Positions 48,918 to 58,321 are shown, numbered from the stretch's first letter. The stretch: DNA of 64,000 nt from Halioglobus maricola (GCF_009388985.1 NZ_CP036422.1:1688501-1752500), one strand, 5' to 3'. The notes: generated by a model from the sequence alone, not told the origin. A program made the numbers and translations.

Positions 48918-48939
48918 GTCAGCACATTAGACTGCTGAC
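48918..48939 (+). promoter_or_regulatory. Inverted repeat upstream of purU
   Basis: Perfect 7-bp inverted repeat GTCAGCA / TGCTGAC with an 8-base centre, ending 9 bases before the purU start codon. No Shine-Dalgarno is visible, so the hairpin or an operator could control start-site access. Confidence 0.4.
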
Positions 48940-48948
48940 GTATACCTC

Positions 48949-49818
48949 ATGACCAAGGCCTCCGATTCTTCACGTTCCTATGTGCTGTCATTTCAGTGCC
49001 CCGACCAGATCGGGGTGGTGGCGCGCTCCACCGGTTTGTTCTATGACGTTGGTGCCTTCATTACCGAGGTGTCGAATTACTCTGATCCGGTCAGCGACAC
49101 ATTCCATATGCGCTGTGTTTTCGATGACCGCCAGATGACTGTGTCACTGGCTGAATTTCGTGAGCGGTTCCAGGTCGTAGCTGATGACTTCGGTATGGAC
49201 TACCACCTGCGAGCGAGTGATGAATTACCCCGTTTGCTACTCGCGGTCTCCAAGTACGATCACTGCCTGAACGTGCTCCTCAACAAATGGAAAGCCGGTG
49301 CGCTTCCCGCCCAGATAGTGGGTGTGGTGAGTAATCATCCGGATTGCCAGTCGATGACCGAATGGTACGGTTTGCCTTATTACCATCTGCCAATCACTCC
49401 CGAAACCAAGCCGGAGCAGGAGGCGCAGATATTGGCAGTGATGGAAGCGCTCGATGTGGACCTGCTGGTGCTCGCCCGTTACATGCAGATCCTGTCGAAT
49501 GATCTATGTAATAGCCTCGCTGGGCGGGCGATCAATATACATCACTCTTTCTTGCCGGGTTTTAAAGGCGCCAGGCCCTACCATCAGGCTTATGAGCGTG
49601 GGGTGAAGGTGATTGGCGCTACCGCGCACTATGTGACGTCAGACCTGGACGAGGGCCCCATTATTGTTCAGGAAGTGCGAGCAATCGATCACGAGGTATC
49701 GATCGAGCATATGGTGCACCTGGGGCACGATATTGAAGCGACAGCCCTGTCTCATGCGGTGCGTCTACACTGTGAGGAACGGGTGCAGCTGAACGGACAG
49801 CGCACTGTGATTCTCTAG
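48949..49818 (+). CDS. purU: Formyltetrahydrofolate deformylase
   Basis: 289 residues: N-terminal ACT domain (YVLSFQCPDQIGVVARSTGLFYDVGAFITEV) and a C-terminal formyltransferase fold with NIHHSFLPGFKGARPYHQAY and the catalytic Asp in HYVTSDLDEGPIIVQE. It releases formate from 10-formyl-THF for purine synthesis and one-carbon balance. Followed 12 bases later by the beta-CASP gene, likely co-transcribed. Confidence 0.93.
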   Translation: MTKASDSSRSYVLSFQCPDQIGVVARSTGLFYDVGAFITEVSNYSDPVSDTFHMRCVFDDRQMTVSLAEFRERFQVVADDFGMDYHLRASDELPRLLLAVSKYDHCLNVLLNKWKAGALPAQIVGVVSNHPDCQSMTEWYGLPYYHLPITPETKPEQEAQILAVMEALDVDLLVLARYMQILSNDLCNSLAGRAINIHHSFLPGFKGARPYHQAYERGVKVIGATAHYVTSDLDEGPIIVQEVRAIDHEVSIEHMVHLGHDIEATALSHAVRLHCEERVQLNGQRTVIL

Positions 49819-49830
49819 GAGTTTTAGTCA

Positions 49831-51234
49831 ATGGCAACGATCACTTTTCTCGGTGCGGCTCAAGAGGTGACCGGATCCTGCCATTTGCTGGAGTCACCCG
49901 CTGTGGGACGTGTATTGCTCGACTGCGGAATGCACCAGGGCGGGGATGCAGTGGAGCGTATCCAGGATGAGGAGTTCGTGTTTGATCCCGCGACGATTGA
50001 TGCAGTTTTACTATCGCATGCTCATCTGGATCACAGCGGCATGCTGCCCCGGCTGTACCACGAGGGTTTTCGTGGAGATGTAATTTGCAACGGGGCAACG
50101 GCTGAGTTGCTGCACGTGATGCTGCATGATTCAGTGGGCCTGTATCTGCGAGACCTCGAGCGCACGAACCTGCGCAATGCACGCCGCGGGCGTCCCGCCA
50201 TTGAGCCCGTGTACAACCAGGATGATGTCAATGGCGTTCTGGGCTTGTGTCGCGGTTATCGTTTTGGTGAGCGCAATTCACTGGGGCAGGGCGGCACGGT
50301 AGTGTTTCACGATGCTGGTCACATCCTCGGCTCCTCGATCATCGAAGTGCTGATCAATGAGGGGGACGAACCCCGTACTCTGGTGTTCTCGGGAGATCTT
50401 GGCAAGAAAGACTCTGTGCTGATGAACGCGCCAGCAAAATTGCAGCACGCCGATGTGGTGTTGATGGAAAGTACATACGGTGATCGTGAACACCGTGGCG
50501 AGCAGGATTCATTGCTGCAGTTACGCGATATTCTTCAGCAAACCTGGAAGCGCGGTGGCAGTGTGATGATCCCTGCCTTCGCTGTGGGCCGTACCCAGGA
50601 CATTCTGTTTCACCTGGGCTGCCTGGCGCAGCAGGGCGAGCTCGATCCCTGGGAAGTGTTCCTCGACAGTCCTATGGCGATAGATGTCACCAAAATCTAT
50701 GATCGCTGGCTGGATCTGCTCGACGGCGATGAAGTCCGTCATCTTAGTGACGCGCAAAAAACTTCCCTCGAGACATTCGTGCCCACGCTCAATCTCGCCG
50801 TGAGTACGGAGGAATCGATGGCGATCAATCGCATCAAGGGCGGTGCAATAATTATAGCCGGCAGTGGTATGTGCACCGGCGGTCGTATCCGTCACCACTT
50901 TAAGCAGCGCATCTGGGATGACCGAAATACCATTATATTTACAGGGTTTCAGGCGCAGGGCACGCTCGGCCGTATCCTTGTGGAAGGTGTCAATCGCATC
51001 AAACTGTTTGGTGAGGAATATGTCGTCAAGGCGAGAATCGAAACCCTGGGTGGTCTCTCCGCACACGCGGGGCAGAGTGGCCTAATCGAGTGGATCGGCG
51101 GCTTTGAACCGGCGCCGAGAACGGTTCTGGTACATGGTGAGGTTCGCTCGCAGGAGGCACTGCGGTTAAAGTTGGCAGACAAGCTTCAACTGCAGGCGGA
51201 AATCCCGCGCAGGGGGGAAAGCATTACTTTCTGA
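49831..51234 (+). CDS. MBL-fold/beta-CASP RNA-processing nuclease
   Basis: 467 residues: metallo-beta-lactamase core with H-x-H-x-D-H (LLSHAHLDHSGMLP, residues 58-71), a beta-CASP insert (FAVGRTQDILFHL, SGMCTGGRIRHHF), and a C-terminal RMMBL domain (GLSAHAGQSGLIEWI). Probably an RNase of the RNase J/CPSF73-like class. TAGGAG precedes the ATG. Convergent with the SDR at 51247. Confidence 0.92.
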   Translation: MATITFLGAAQEVTGSCHLLESPAVGRVLLDCGMHQGGDAVERIQDEEFVFDPATIDAVLLSHAHLDHSGMLPRLYHEGFRGDVICNGATAELLHVMLHDSVGLYLRDLERTNLRNARRGRPAIEPVYNQDDVNGVLGLCRGYRFGERNSLGQGGTVVFHDAGHILGSSIIEVLINEGDEPRTLVFSGDLGKKDSVLMNAPAKLQHADVVLMESTYGDREHRGEQDSLLQLRDILQQTWKRGGSVMIPAFAVGRTQDILFHLGCLAQQGELDPWEVFLDSPMAIDVTKIYDRWLDLLDGDEVRHLSDAQKTSLETFVPTLNLAVSTEESMAINRIKGGAIIIAGSGMCTGGRIRHHFKQRIWDDRNTIIFTGFQAQGTLGRILVEGVNRIKLFGEEYVVKARIETLGGLSAHAGQSGLIEWIGGFEPAPRTVLVHGEVRSQEALRLKLADKLQLQAEIPRRGESITF

Positions 51235-51246
51235 ATCACTCGAGCC

Positions 51247-51912
51247 TCACGCCAGGCCCTTTACTGGAAGCAGGGCTCCATGCACTGCACTCGCCGCGTC
51301 CGAGGCGAGGAAACACATGACTTCGGCCAGTTTTTCCGGTGTTACCCAGGAGCTGAAATCAGCATCCGGCATGCCTTCCCGATTCGGCGGCGTATCGATG
51401 ATGCTTGGGAGTACCGCATTGACGTTGATACCGTCAGCTTTCAATTCTTCCGAGAGGCTCTCGGTAAGGCGCATGACCGAGGACTTTGCGCAGCCGTAGG
51501 CACTCATGCCTGCTTGACCGGACAAGGCTCCCAGCGCACCCACATTCACGATGGCGCCTCTTTGCTGCTTCAGCACAGGCACTGCCGCCATCACCGTATT
51601 GCGCAGGGTTTCCACGTTAATGCGGAACATCCAGTCCCATTGCTCGTCACTGGCTTCGGCAGCCTCCATGCCCATGGCGAAGCCACCGGCAATATTGAGT
51701 ACGGCGTCGAAACTACCGAGGCTGGAAATGACTTCGCGGGTAGCATCTCGGTTGAGCAGGTCAACCTGGTGGTAGCTGCCACCCGGGATCTCGGCCGATT
51801 CAACGATGTCCAGCCCAATCACTTCGGCTCCGTGATTGCGGGCGACTGATGCGGCCGCCTTGCCCAGAGATCCCGCAGCGCCAGTGATCACCAAGCGTTT
51901 GTTCTCAAGCAT
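51247..51912 (-). CDS. SDR protein resembling quinonoid dihydropteridine reductase (QDPR)
   Basis: 221 residues, SDR fold with GAAGSLGKAA, D in GLDIVES (NAD preference), and YGCAK. Several stretches match eukaryotic dihydropteridine reductase: LNIAGGFAMG, AVLPSIIDTPPNREGM and PDADFSSWVTPEKL, as recalled from human QDPR. It lies 12 bases downstream of the phhA gene, whose enzyme needs pterin recycling, so it most likely reduces quinonoid dihydrobiopterin to keep the hydroxylase running (inference). Confidence 0.8.
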   Translation of the reverse strand: MLENKRLVITGAAGSLGKAAASVARNHGAEVIGLDIVESAEIPGGSYHQVDLLNRDATREVISSLGSFDAVLNIAGGFAMGMEAAEASDEQWDWMFRINVETLRNTVMAAVPVLKQQRGAIVNVGALGALSGQAGMSAYGCAKSSVMRLTESLSEELKADGINVNAVLPSIIDTPPNREGMPDADFSSWVTPEKLAEVMCFLASDAASAVHGALLPVKGLA

Positions 51913-51924
51913 GTGAGTATTGCC

Positions 51925-53661
51925 TTATGCAGATTGTGCGAATGGGTATTCTGGATCAATTGCCAGCGCAGTCAACTCCCGCAGGGAGGGATGGGTGTCA
52001 CCTAGCTCGCGCAGTTCAATATACAGGCGCTTCCTCAGCGAATCACTGGCAATATCGAGCATCTCGGCGCGTAGTAGCCACTCTTCAGGATAGTTGGCTA
52101 GAGCAGCGTTAAGTGCCTCCTGTGCGTCCGGTCCTTCGCTGCTCTCACCATTGCGCAGTTGATCGACCAGGGCATAGCAGGCCATGAGTTGCTCATCCTG
52201 TTTAGTGCTCAGTGTTTCGGTGCGTGGTGTGGGTTTGTAAAGCTGCAGCGCTGTGCGGTCTGCCACGCCGCCATACACGGATTCAATAGCGGAGCCCGCG
52301 GCCAGATCATAGTTGCCCCAGGCCGGATCGAACAACACATTGCCTGCCAGGTCGCGCACGGTACAGTCGCTAAAGCTCAGGATCAGGTTGCGTTGGTTCT
52401 GGCGAAATACCTGCTCGAGCTTTCCTTCGACGGTGATACCGGAGAGATACTCGAGGCGCGCCAGCTTACCTATTTCAATATTATGGGCAGCGAGTTCGTC
52501 AATAGTGTATTCCGACAGGCAGCGGCTGAAATCCTTGATGTGACCAATCGGTGAGCCGAAGCCTTCACCGTGGTAGGCAACGCCGTGGCCGAAAATTTCA
52601 CTGTCACCGTAGGCAAGTTGGGTCGGTCCTGTTGTGCGCAAGTAAGTAGCGTTGCCTACGGCGTCGCACAGGACCTCGGAAAATACCCCGCTCACCTGCA
52701 TGCCGCTGTCATACCGTGCGGTGCAGATACTGGCAGCCGCAATGGCGGTGCGCAGCGACGCGGCTCCGCCGCGCTTGAAGCACATTGATTCGGCGAATTC
52801 TTCCAGTACCTGACTGAGATGCTTGCAACTTTTGGTGACGAAAAGCTGTGGCTGCTCGCGCGTAATGTCGTAGGGCGTTTTCACCGCATCCACAGTGAGA
52901 GGCAGTTTTTGCACTGCTTTGTCATTGAGGCAATGGCGGCTTTCGCCGAGAGAAGAGAGTATACCGGCGCCGAAAATACGGTAGTCCTCAGGTTCGCCTA
53001 CCAGACCATACTCCACGGTCCACCAGTGCAGGCGAGTGAGAAGGGCGGCTTCGGATGGTGGCTGCTCGGAATTGGCAAGGCGTTCCAGTTCCGCTTCGGC
53101 GTCGGCGATCTCCTGCTCAGAGCTGCTAGAGCACTCTTTGAGGATAGAGAGCCGGCGGATGGCTTCGTACTGCTCGAGGTCTTCACGGGTTGCCACGGCT
53201 TTCATGCCGACTTCGCCAAAACGTTGGAGAAATTCCGAGTAATCGATATCCACAATAAAGGGTGCGTGGCCGGCGGATTCATGGACTATGTCAGGCGCAG
53301 GGGTGTAGAACACATGCTCCACACTGCGCATGTCCAGTGCTATCACCAATACCTTCAGGGCCTGGAACTCCATGAAGATCGCCGGGGGAATGAATCCATC
53401 CACGACAACGGCTCTCCAGCCCAGTTGTGCCAGGCATTCGTTCATCTCTTCGATGGAGGGAATGTGGTCCAGGGCAATACCCGTGCGCGCGAGTCCGTCC
53501 AGGTAAACAGGGTGCGCAGAGTCTGCCAGTTGCAGCGTGAGGTGTTTCATTACGAATCGCCATACCGCCTGGTCGCGGGGCGTGTAGCGGCCGTACTCCT
53601 GCTTTTTTACAAAAGGTCGCAGGTGAGCGGGCAAGCTATCGATGATGTCTTGCTGGACCAT
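51925..53661 (-). CDS. phhA: Aromatic amino acid hydroxylase, long form
   Basis: 578 residues. The catalytic core is N-terminal: the 2-His-1-carboxylate iron site is H127 and H132 (HESAGHAPF) and E217 (WWTVEYGLVGEPED). The rest (about 300-578) is an extension not found in the ~260-residue classical bacterial enzyme; similar long forms occur in other bacteria, to my knowledge. Converts Phe to Tyr with a pterin cofactor. Start at 53661 chosen since it leaves 7 bases after the maiA stop; the frame's open 5' extension overlaps maiA. Precedes the QDPR-like gene. Confidence 0.87.
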   Translation of the reverse strand: MVQQDIIDSLPAHLRPFVKKQEYGRYTPRDQAVWRFVMKHLTLQLADSAHPVYLDGLARTGIALDHIPSIEEMNECLAQLGWRAVVVDGFIPPAIFMEFQALKVLVIALDMRSVEHVFYTPAPDIVHESAGHAPFIVDIDYSEFLQRFGEVGMKAVATREDLEQYEAIRRLSILKECSSSSEQEIADAEAELERLANSEQPPSEAALLTRLHWWTVEYGLVGEPEDYRIFGAGILSSLGESRHCLNDKAVQKLPLTVDAVKTPYDITREQPQLFVTKSCKHLSQVLEEFAESMCFKRGGAASLRTAIAAASICTARYDSGMQVSGVFSEVLCDAVGNATYLRTTGPTQLAYGDSEIFGHGVAYHGEGFGSPIGHIKDFSRCLSEYTIDELAAHNIEIGKLARLEYLSGITVEGKLEQVFRQNQRNLILSFSDCTVRDLAGNVLFDPAWGNYDLAAGSAIESVYGGVADRTALQLYKPTPRTETLSTKQDEQLMACYALVDQLRNGESSEGPDAQEALNAALANYPEEWLLRAEMLDIASDSLRKRLYIELRELGDTHPSLRELTALAIDPEYPFAQSA

Positions 53662-53668
53662 GCTGACT

Positions 53669-54307
53669 CTAACCAGGGTAGTCCGGCTGCTGTTCCGGGG
53701 CAGCCGTGGAAAATGCCGGATGTTTGTTGCAGGCATCAACCACTCGCTGGATATTCGGGTAAGCGTCCAGCGATACTTTGAAGCGGCGGGCGTTGTAGAC
53801 CTGGGGAACCAGAAATATATCGCCCATCCCGGGTGTTGAGCCGAAGCAGAATTCAGTGCCGGACTCAGCCAGGGCAGACTCCACGGCGACAAAGCCTCGC
53901 TCCATCCAGTGGGCCTGCCATCGTTGGATGGATTCTGTGGTGGCGTCATGCTGGCTGACGAGATAATTGTTCACACCCATATTGCACAGTGGCTGGATCT
54001 CGCTGCAGACGGTCGTCACCATCGCCCGTACCCTGGCTCGTTCCAGCGGAGCGGTTGGGTACAGCGGAGGTTCGGGGTGTGTTTCCTCCAGCCACTCACA
54101 CAGCGCCAGTGATTGGCCAATAACCTCTCCGGGCGCCAGTTCCAACGCGGGTACCAGTTTAAGTGGATTGATCTCCCGGTAGTGGGCAGACGCCTGGTCG
54201 CCATCCAATAAGTTGATGGCCACATAGTCGTAGTCAATTTCCTTCAACGCGAGTGCGATGCGCACGCGATAAGAGCAGGAGGAGCGGTAGTAGGAATAGA
54301 GCTTCAA
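53669..54307 (-). CDS. maiA: Maleylacetoacetate isomerase (GST zeta class)
   Basis: 212 residues with the zeta-class motif SSCSYRVRIAL (residues 9-19), a glutathione-binding thioredoxin domain (PALELAPGEVIGQSLALCEWLEE) and an all-helical C-terminus. Isomerises maleylacetoacetate to fumarylacetoacetate in tyrosine/homogentisate breakdown. Starts 4 bases after the fahA stop. Confidence 0.92.
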   Translation of the reverse strand: MKLYSYYRSSCSYRVRIALALKEIDYDYVAINLLDGDQASAHYREINPLKLVPALELAPGEVIGQSLALCEWLEETHPEPPLYPTAPLERARVRAMVTTVCSEIQPLCNMGVNNYLVSQHDATTESIQRWQAHWMERGFVAVESALAESGTEFCFGSTPGMGDIFLVPQVYNARRFKVSLDAYPNIQRVVDACNKHPAFSTAAPEQQPDYPG

Positions 54308-54311
54308 GGTG

Positions 54312-55304
54312 TCATTTCTCCGGTGGTTGGTAGTGAGTAACTACCTGATCGATCTTACCGAATATTGTAGTACCGTTCGCGTCCAGCATGTCGATTTCCA
54401 CTCGATCACCGAAGCTCATGAACGGTGTTGTGGCCGCCCCGGTAGCGATGATCTCGAGGCAGCGCACTTCCGCCAGACAGCATGAGCCTTGCTCGCTGCC
54501 TACATTGGATACTGTGCCCGAGCCGATGACCGTGCCGGCCATGAGCGATCGGGATTTCGCGCAATGGGCAATGAGAGTGGGGAAGTCAAAGGTCATGTCC
54601 TGTCCTGCATCGGGTGCGCCTATCAGCTTCCCATTGAGGCTGGCACGCAGGGGCAGGTGGAGTCTGGCGCCATCCCAGGCGTCACCCAACTCGTCGGGCG
54701 TAGCCAGAACCGGCGTAAAACTGGTCCAGGGTTTGGACTGGTAGAAACCGAATTGCTTGCCTAGTTCTGCGGGTATCAGATTCCGCAGTGATACATCATT
54801 CACCAGCCCGATCAGGCGGATATGGTCACGAGCGAGCTCAGGGCTGGAACCGGCTGGCACGTCGTCTGTGATCACCACAACCTCGGCTTCGAAGTCGATG
54901 CCCCATGCCTCGCTTTCTACATCGATGTCGTCGTGGGGACCGATAAATGCATCCGACGCTCCCATATATACCAGCGGATCTGTCCAGAAAGATTCGGGTA
55001 ATTCGGCACCGCGAGCCTTGCGCACCAGTTCTACATGGGTCACGTAAGCGCTGCCATCGGCCCAGTGATAGGCGCGGGGCAGGGGGGCAGCGCAAGCCGC
55101 CGGGTCGAAGGCAAAAGCTTCGCTGCACTCACCGGCATTGAGTTGCGCATAGAGGGCCTGAAGTGCGGGCTCTGTGGATGTCCAATCGTCCAGAGCGGAT
55201 TGCAGGGTGGGGCTGATCTGCGCGGCGCTTACGGCGCGATTGAGATCCCGGGATACGACGACTAATTTGCCGTCGCGGCCGGATCTAAGGCTGGCCAGTT
55301 TCAT
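54312..55304 (-). CDS. fahA: Fumarylacetoacetase (FAH family)
   Basis: 330 residues. Metal and substrate residues are visible: E in DIDVESEAWGIDFEAEVVVITDD, D/K in the same strand region, and the lid AGSGTVSNVGSEQGSCCLAEVR region near the C-terminus. Hydrolyses fumarylacetoacetate to fumarate and acetoacetate. The ATG at 55304 overlaps the stop of the VOC gene (ATGA). Confidence 0.9.
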   Translation of the reverse strand: MKLASLRSGRDGKLVVVSRDLNRAVSAAQISPTLQSALDDWTSTEPALQALYAQLNAGECSEAFAFDPAACAAPLPRAYHWADGSAYVTHVELVRKARGAELPESFWTDPLVYMGASDAFIGPHDDIDVESEAWGIDFEAEVVVITDDVPAGSSPELARDHIRLIGLVNDVSLRNLIPAELGKQFGFYQSKPWTSFTPVLATPDELGDAWDGARLHLPLRASLNGKLIGAPDAGQDMTFDFPTLIAHCAKSRSLMAGTVIGSGTVSNVGSEQGSCCLAEVRCLEIIATGAATTPFMSFGDRVEIDMLDANGTTIFGKIDQVVTHYQPPEK

Positions 55305-55846
55305 GCGTTGTCTCCAGAAAATTCTTTCTCGTGCAGCCAGGCTGCATGGCGGGGGGCTTTTTTGGTGCGACTCCATTCGTCCAGCATGGCTGGGGCGACA
55401 CGATTGAGTTCGGCCATTTCTTCATCTGTACAGGTGTTAGCCACGAGTTCAAGGCGGTGACCATTGGGGTCGCGAAAGTAAATGGAATGAAAAATGCCGT
55501 GATTGGTAGGGCCGATCACGTCCAGGCCTTCGGCTTCAATGGAAGTCTTGGCTGCGAGTAACGCGTTCCAGTCTTCGAGTTCAAAAGCGATATGTTGTAC
55601 CCAGTCAGGTGTATTGCCATCGAAGCCCATATCCCGCGAATTGGGCAATTCGAAGAAGGCGAGTACGTTGCCCATGCCCGCATCAAGAAATACGTGCATG
55701 TATGGATCGGGCGCTCCGGTTGAGGGTACCTGGTCTTCTGCAATGGCGAGCACGAAGTGCATGCCAAGTACGCGTTGGTAGAACTCGACCGTCTCTTTGG
55801 CGTCTCGGCAACGGTAGGCGACATGGTGTATGCGTTTCAGTTCCAT
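55301..55846 (-). CDS. VOC protein in the homogentisate cluster
   Basis: 181 residues, VOC fold with intact metal ligands: H in RIHHVAYRCRDAKETVEFYQ, H in WVQHIAFELEDW, and E in PNGHRLELVANTC. VOC enzymes include extradiol dioxygenases. It sits exactly between hpd and fahA, the place where homogentisate 1,2-dioxygenase is needed, and no cupin HmgA is visible in the window. It could be an alternative ring-cleaving enzyme or an accessory isomerase. Overlaps fahA by 4 bases; hpd stop is 9 bases upstream. Confidence 0.78.
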   Translation of the reverse strand: MELKRIHHVAYRCRDAKETVEFYQRVLGMHFVLAIAEDQVPSTGAPDPYMHVFLDAGMGNVLAFFELPNSRDMGFDGNTPDWVQHIAFELEDWNALLAAKTSIEAEGLDVIGPTNHGIFHSIYFRDPNGHRLELVANTCTDEEMAELNRVAPAMLDEWSRTKKAPRHAAWLHEKEFSGDNA

Positions 55847-55855
55847 GGCTGCGTC

Positions 55856-56947
55856 TCAGGCTGCGTGTTCGTCAGATTTAATCGCACCGCGAGCCAACTG
55901 GTCGCGTTCGATAGACTCGAACAGTGCCTGGAAGTTGCCTTCGCCGAAACCCTCGTCGCGCTTGCGCTGGATAAACTCGAAAAAGATGGGGCCGATCTGG
56001 GTTTCCGAGAAAATTTGCAGCAGCAGTCGATTGTCACCATCTTCGGTGGAGCCATCCAGCAGGATGCCACGTCGCTGCAACTCGTCTACAGGCTCGCCGT
56101 GGCCAGGCAGGCGCTCGTCGAGCATTCTGTAGTATGTCTCTGGCGGTGCAGTCATAAAGGGCACGCCATTTGCCTTGAGGCGATCCCAGCACTCGATCAG
56201 ATTGTCACAGGAGAAAGCAATGTGCTGGATGCCTTCGCCGTTGTATTGCAGCAGGTATTCCTCGATCTGGCCCTCGCCGCCAGCCTGTCCCTCTTCATTC
56301 AGCGGGATGCGGATTTTGCCGTCGGGCGCGGTCATGGCACGGGAGCGCAGTCCGGTGTATTCGCCCTTGATATCGAAGTAGCGAATTTCGCGAAAGTTGA
56401 ACAGGTCTTCGTAGTACCTGGACCAATAGTCCATGCGCCCGCGGTACACATTATGGGTGAGGTGATCGATCACGTTGAAACCGCAACCTTCGGGATGACG
56501 ATCTACGCCTTCAAGATACTCGAAGTCGATGTCGTAGATTGAAGCGCCTTCTTCGTAGCGGTCGATGAGGTAGAGAATGGCGCCGCCAATACCTTTGATG
56601 GCCGGGAGCTTGAGCTCCATTGGGCCAACTGGCACATCGATGGGCTGGGCACCCTGAGCCAGCGCCCGTTCGTAGGCGGCCTTGGCGTTTTTTACCCGGA
56701 AGGCCATGCCGCAGGCGGAGGGGCCATGCTCTTCGGCGTAGTAGTAGGCCCAGGATTTTGGCTCGTAGTTGATGATGAAGTTGATGTCGCCCTGACGCCA
56801 CAGATCCACGGCTTTACCGCGGTGTGTCGCTACATGGCTAAAGCCCATCATTGCAAATACCGGCTCCAATACGCCGCGCTCGGTTGCCGCGTACTCGACA
56901 AATTCAAAGCCGTCTAGGCCCATTGGATTTTCAAACAGGTCTGCCAT
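55856..56947 (-). CDS. hpd: 4-Hydroxyphenylpyruvate dioxygenase
   Basis: 363 residues, two VOC modules with Fe(II) ligands H ([12 protein letters not shown]), H ([11 protein letters not shown]) and E (IFFEFIQRK). Converts 4-hydroxyphenylpyruvate to homogentisate. AAGGTG upstream supports the start. First gene of the operon hpd-VOC-fahA-maiA-phhA-SDR on the minus strand. Confidence 0.93.
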   Translation of the reverse strand: MADLFENPMGLDGFEFVEYAATERGVLEPVFAMMGFSHVATHRGKAVDLWRQGDINFIINYEPKSWAYYYAEEHGPSACGMAFRVKNAKAAYERALAQGAQPIDVPVGPMELKLPAIKGIGGAILYLIDRYEEGASIYDIDFEYLEGVDRHPEGCGFNVIDHLTHNVYRGRMDYWSRYYEDLFNFREIRYFDIKGEYTGLRSRAMTAPDGKIRIPLNEEGQAGGEGQIEEYLLQYNGEGIQHIAFSCDNLIECWDRLKANGVPFMTAPPETYYRMLDERLPGHGEPVDELQRRGILLDGSTEDGDNRLLLQIFSETQIGPIFFEFIQRKRDEGFGEGNFQALFESIERDQLARGAIKSDEHAA

Positions 56948-57091
56948 GTTATTTCACCTTGTTATTTGTTAGCGATTCAGGTGAAAAATAGTAAGTCGAA
57001 GTGAGGGCAGGAATTCTTCTATTTCGGTCTGTAAATGAGGCATAATCGATGGAATTGTTCGTTTATCGTTCATTTTTGGAGAAAAATAACC

Positions 57092-57553
57092 GTGAAACTC
57101 GAGAGACAGGAAAAAGATATTCTACGGACGCTGCAGCAGGATGGCCGGATGTCCAACGTTGAGTTGGCGGAATCGGTGGGGCTGTCGGAATCGCCCTGCT
57201 ATCGGCGAGTGCGCGCTCTGGAAGAGGCTGGCGTGATCGAGGGCTATGGTGCAAGAGTGGACCGGAGATCTATCGGCCTGCAGGTCACTGCGTTTGTGCT
57301 GGTGGCGCTGGAGACACAGGACGACCGCAAGCTGGCGAAATTTCTCTCTGCGGTGGAGGCCGAGGAGTACATAGTGGAGGCGCATGCCATGAGTGGTTCC
57401 CATGATTTCCTGTTGAAAACGGTGGCGCGCAGCATGGAGCACTTCTCGGAGCTGGCGATGAATCGAATTCTCAAGATTCCAGGGGTAAAGAATATCGAGA
57501 CAAATTTCAGCCTGCGCGCCGTTAAAGAAAACGCGCCTTTACCGTTATCATAG
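57092..57553 (+). CDS. Lrp/AsnC family regulator
   Basis: 153 residues: N-terminal HTH (LERQEKDILRTLQQDGRMSNVELAESVGLSESPCYRRVRALEEAG) and a C-terminal RAM/ACT-like ligand domain (FVLVALETQDDRKLAKFLSAVEAEEYIVEAHAMSGSHDFLLKTV). GTG start with GGAG 10 bases upstream. Divergent from hpd across about 144 bases, so it likely controls the tyrosine-degradation operon, sensing an aromatic amino acid (inference). Confidence 0.87.
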   Translation: MKLERQEKDILRTLQQDGRMSNVELAESVGLSESPCYRRVRALEEAGVIEGYGARVDRRSIGLQVTAFVLVALETQDDRKLAKFLSAVEAEEYIVEAHAMSGSHDFLLKTVARSMEHFSELAMNRILKIPGVKNIETNFSLRAVKENAPLPLS

Positions 57554-57592
57554 GGTCAACCAGGTATCTGTCCGGAAAGAATTGAAAACGCT

Positions 57593-58321
57593 ATGAAACA
57601 GAAGAATATCTCCGAGTTCGCCAGACGAATTTCCAAGGGCTCTGATTTCGGTGAACCGACTGAGCTGATCCCCGCTGCCACTGTGATTCTGCTGCGCGAT
57701 GCTGATGGCGGCGTGGAAACCCTGATGTTGCGTAAGAATTCCAAAATCGCATTTGGTGGCATGTGGGTGTTTCCCGGCGGCCGAATTGATGATGACGACG
57801 GTTCTCCCGAAGATGAGATGGAGCATCGGGCGCGGATCGCTGCTGCCAGAGAAGCCATGGAAGAAGCGTCTGTGGAAGTGGCTCCTGCTGAAATGACCTG
57901 GATTTCACACTGGACGCCGCCCGCCATGGGGAACCGGCGCTTTAACACCTGGTTTTTTGCGACGTCCGCACCCCGCGGCGAGGTGACCATAGACGATGGA
58001 GAGATTACCGAGAGCCAGTGGGTTACCGGTTCTGAGGCGCTGGCTCAGCATGCCGCCGGGGACATCGAGTTGGCTCCACCGACCTATGTCACACTCAGCC
58101 TGCTAGCCAGATATACCTGTGTCGCTGACGCAATGGCGTCGCTGGAACCGATGAAACCGCGCCACTATGTCACCAAGATCGTCGCCAGCGGCGACGACCT
58201 GGTCGCGATGTGGGAGGGCGATGTTGGCTATGAATCAGGAGATGCGCAAATGTCGGGCGTTCGTCACCGCCTGGTAATGTCCAAAGATGGCTTTGAACTT
58301 GATGAATCGGGGGCTGTATGA
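57593..58321 (+). CDS. NUDIX hydrolase
   Basis: 242 residues with a recognisable NUDIX region: GGMWVFPGGRIDDDD then AAAREAMEEASVEV, where R-E-x-x-E-E binds the metal; the spacing between G and RE is longer than in the classical box, as in NUDT19-like members. Hydrolyses nucleoside-diphosphate-linked compounds, possibly CoA derivatives. Its stop overlaps the next start by 4 bases. Confidence 0.82.
   Translation: MKQKNISEFARRISKGSDFGEPTELIPAATVILLRDADGGVETLMLRKNSKIAFGGMWVFPGGRIDDDDGSPEDEMEHRARIAAAREAMEEASVEVAPAEMTWISHWTPPAMGNRRFNTWFFATSAPRGEVTIDDGEITESQWVTGSEALAQHAAGDIELAPPTYVTLSLLARYTCVADAMASLEPMKPRHYVTKIVASGDDLVAMWEGDVGYESGDAQMSGVRHRLVMSKDGFELDESGAV

Noticed and set aside
52819..53781. 320-residue frame antisense to phhA
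   Set aside because: The sense strand carries the conserved iron site; the antisense frame shows no domain.
53662..53949. N-terminal extension of phhA
   Set aside because: The extra 96 codons overlap maiA on the same strand and have no hydroxylase similarity.
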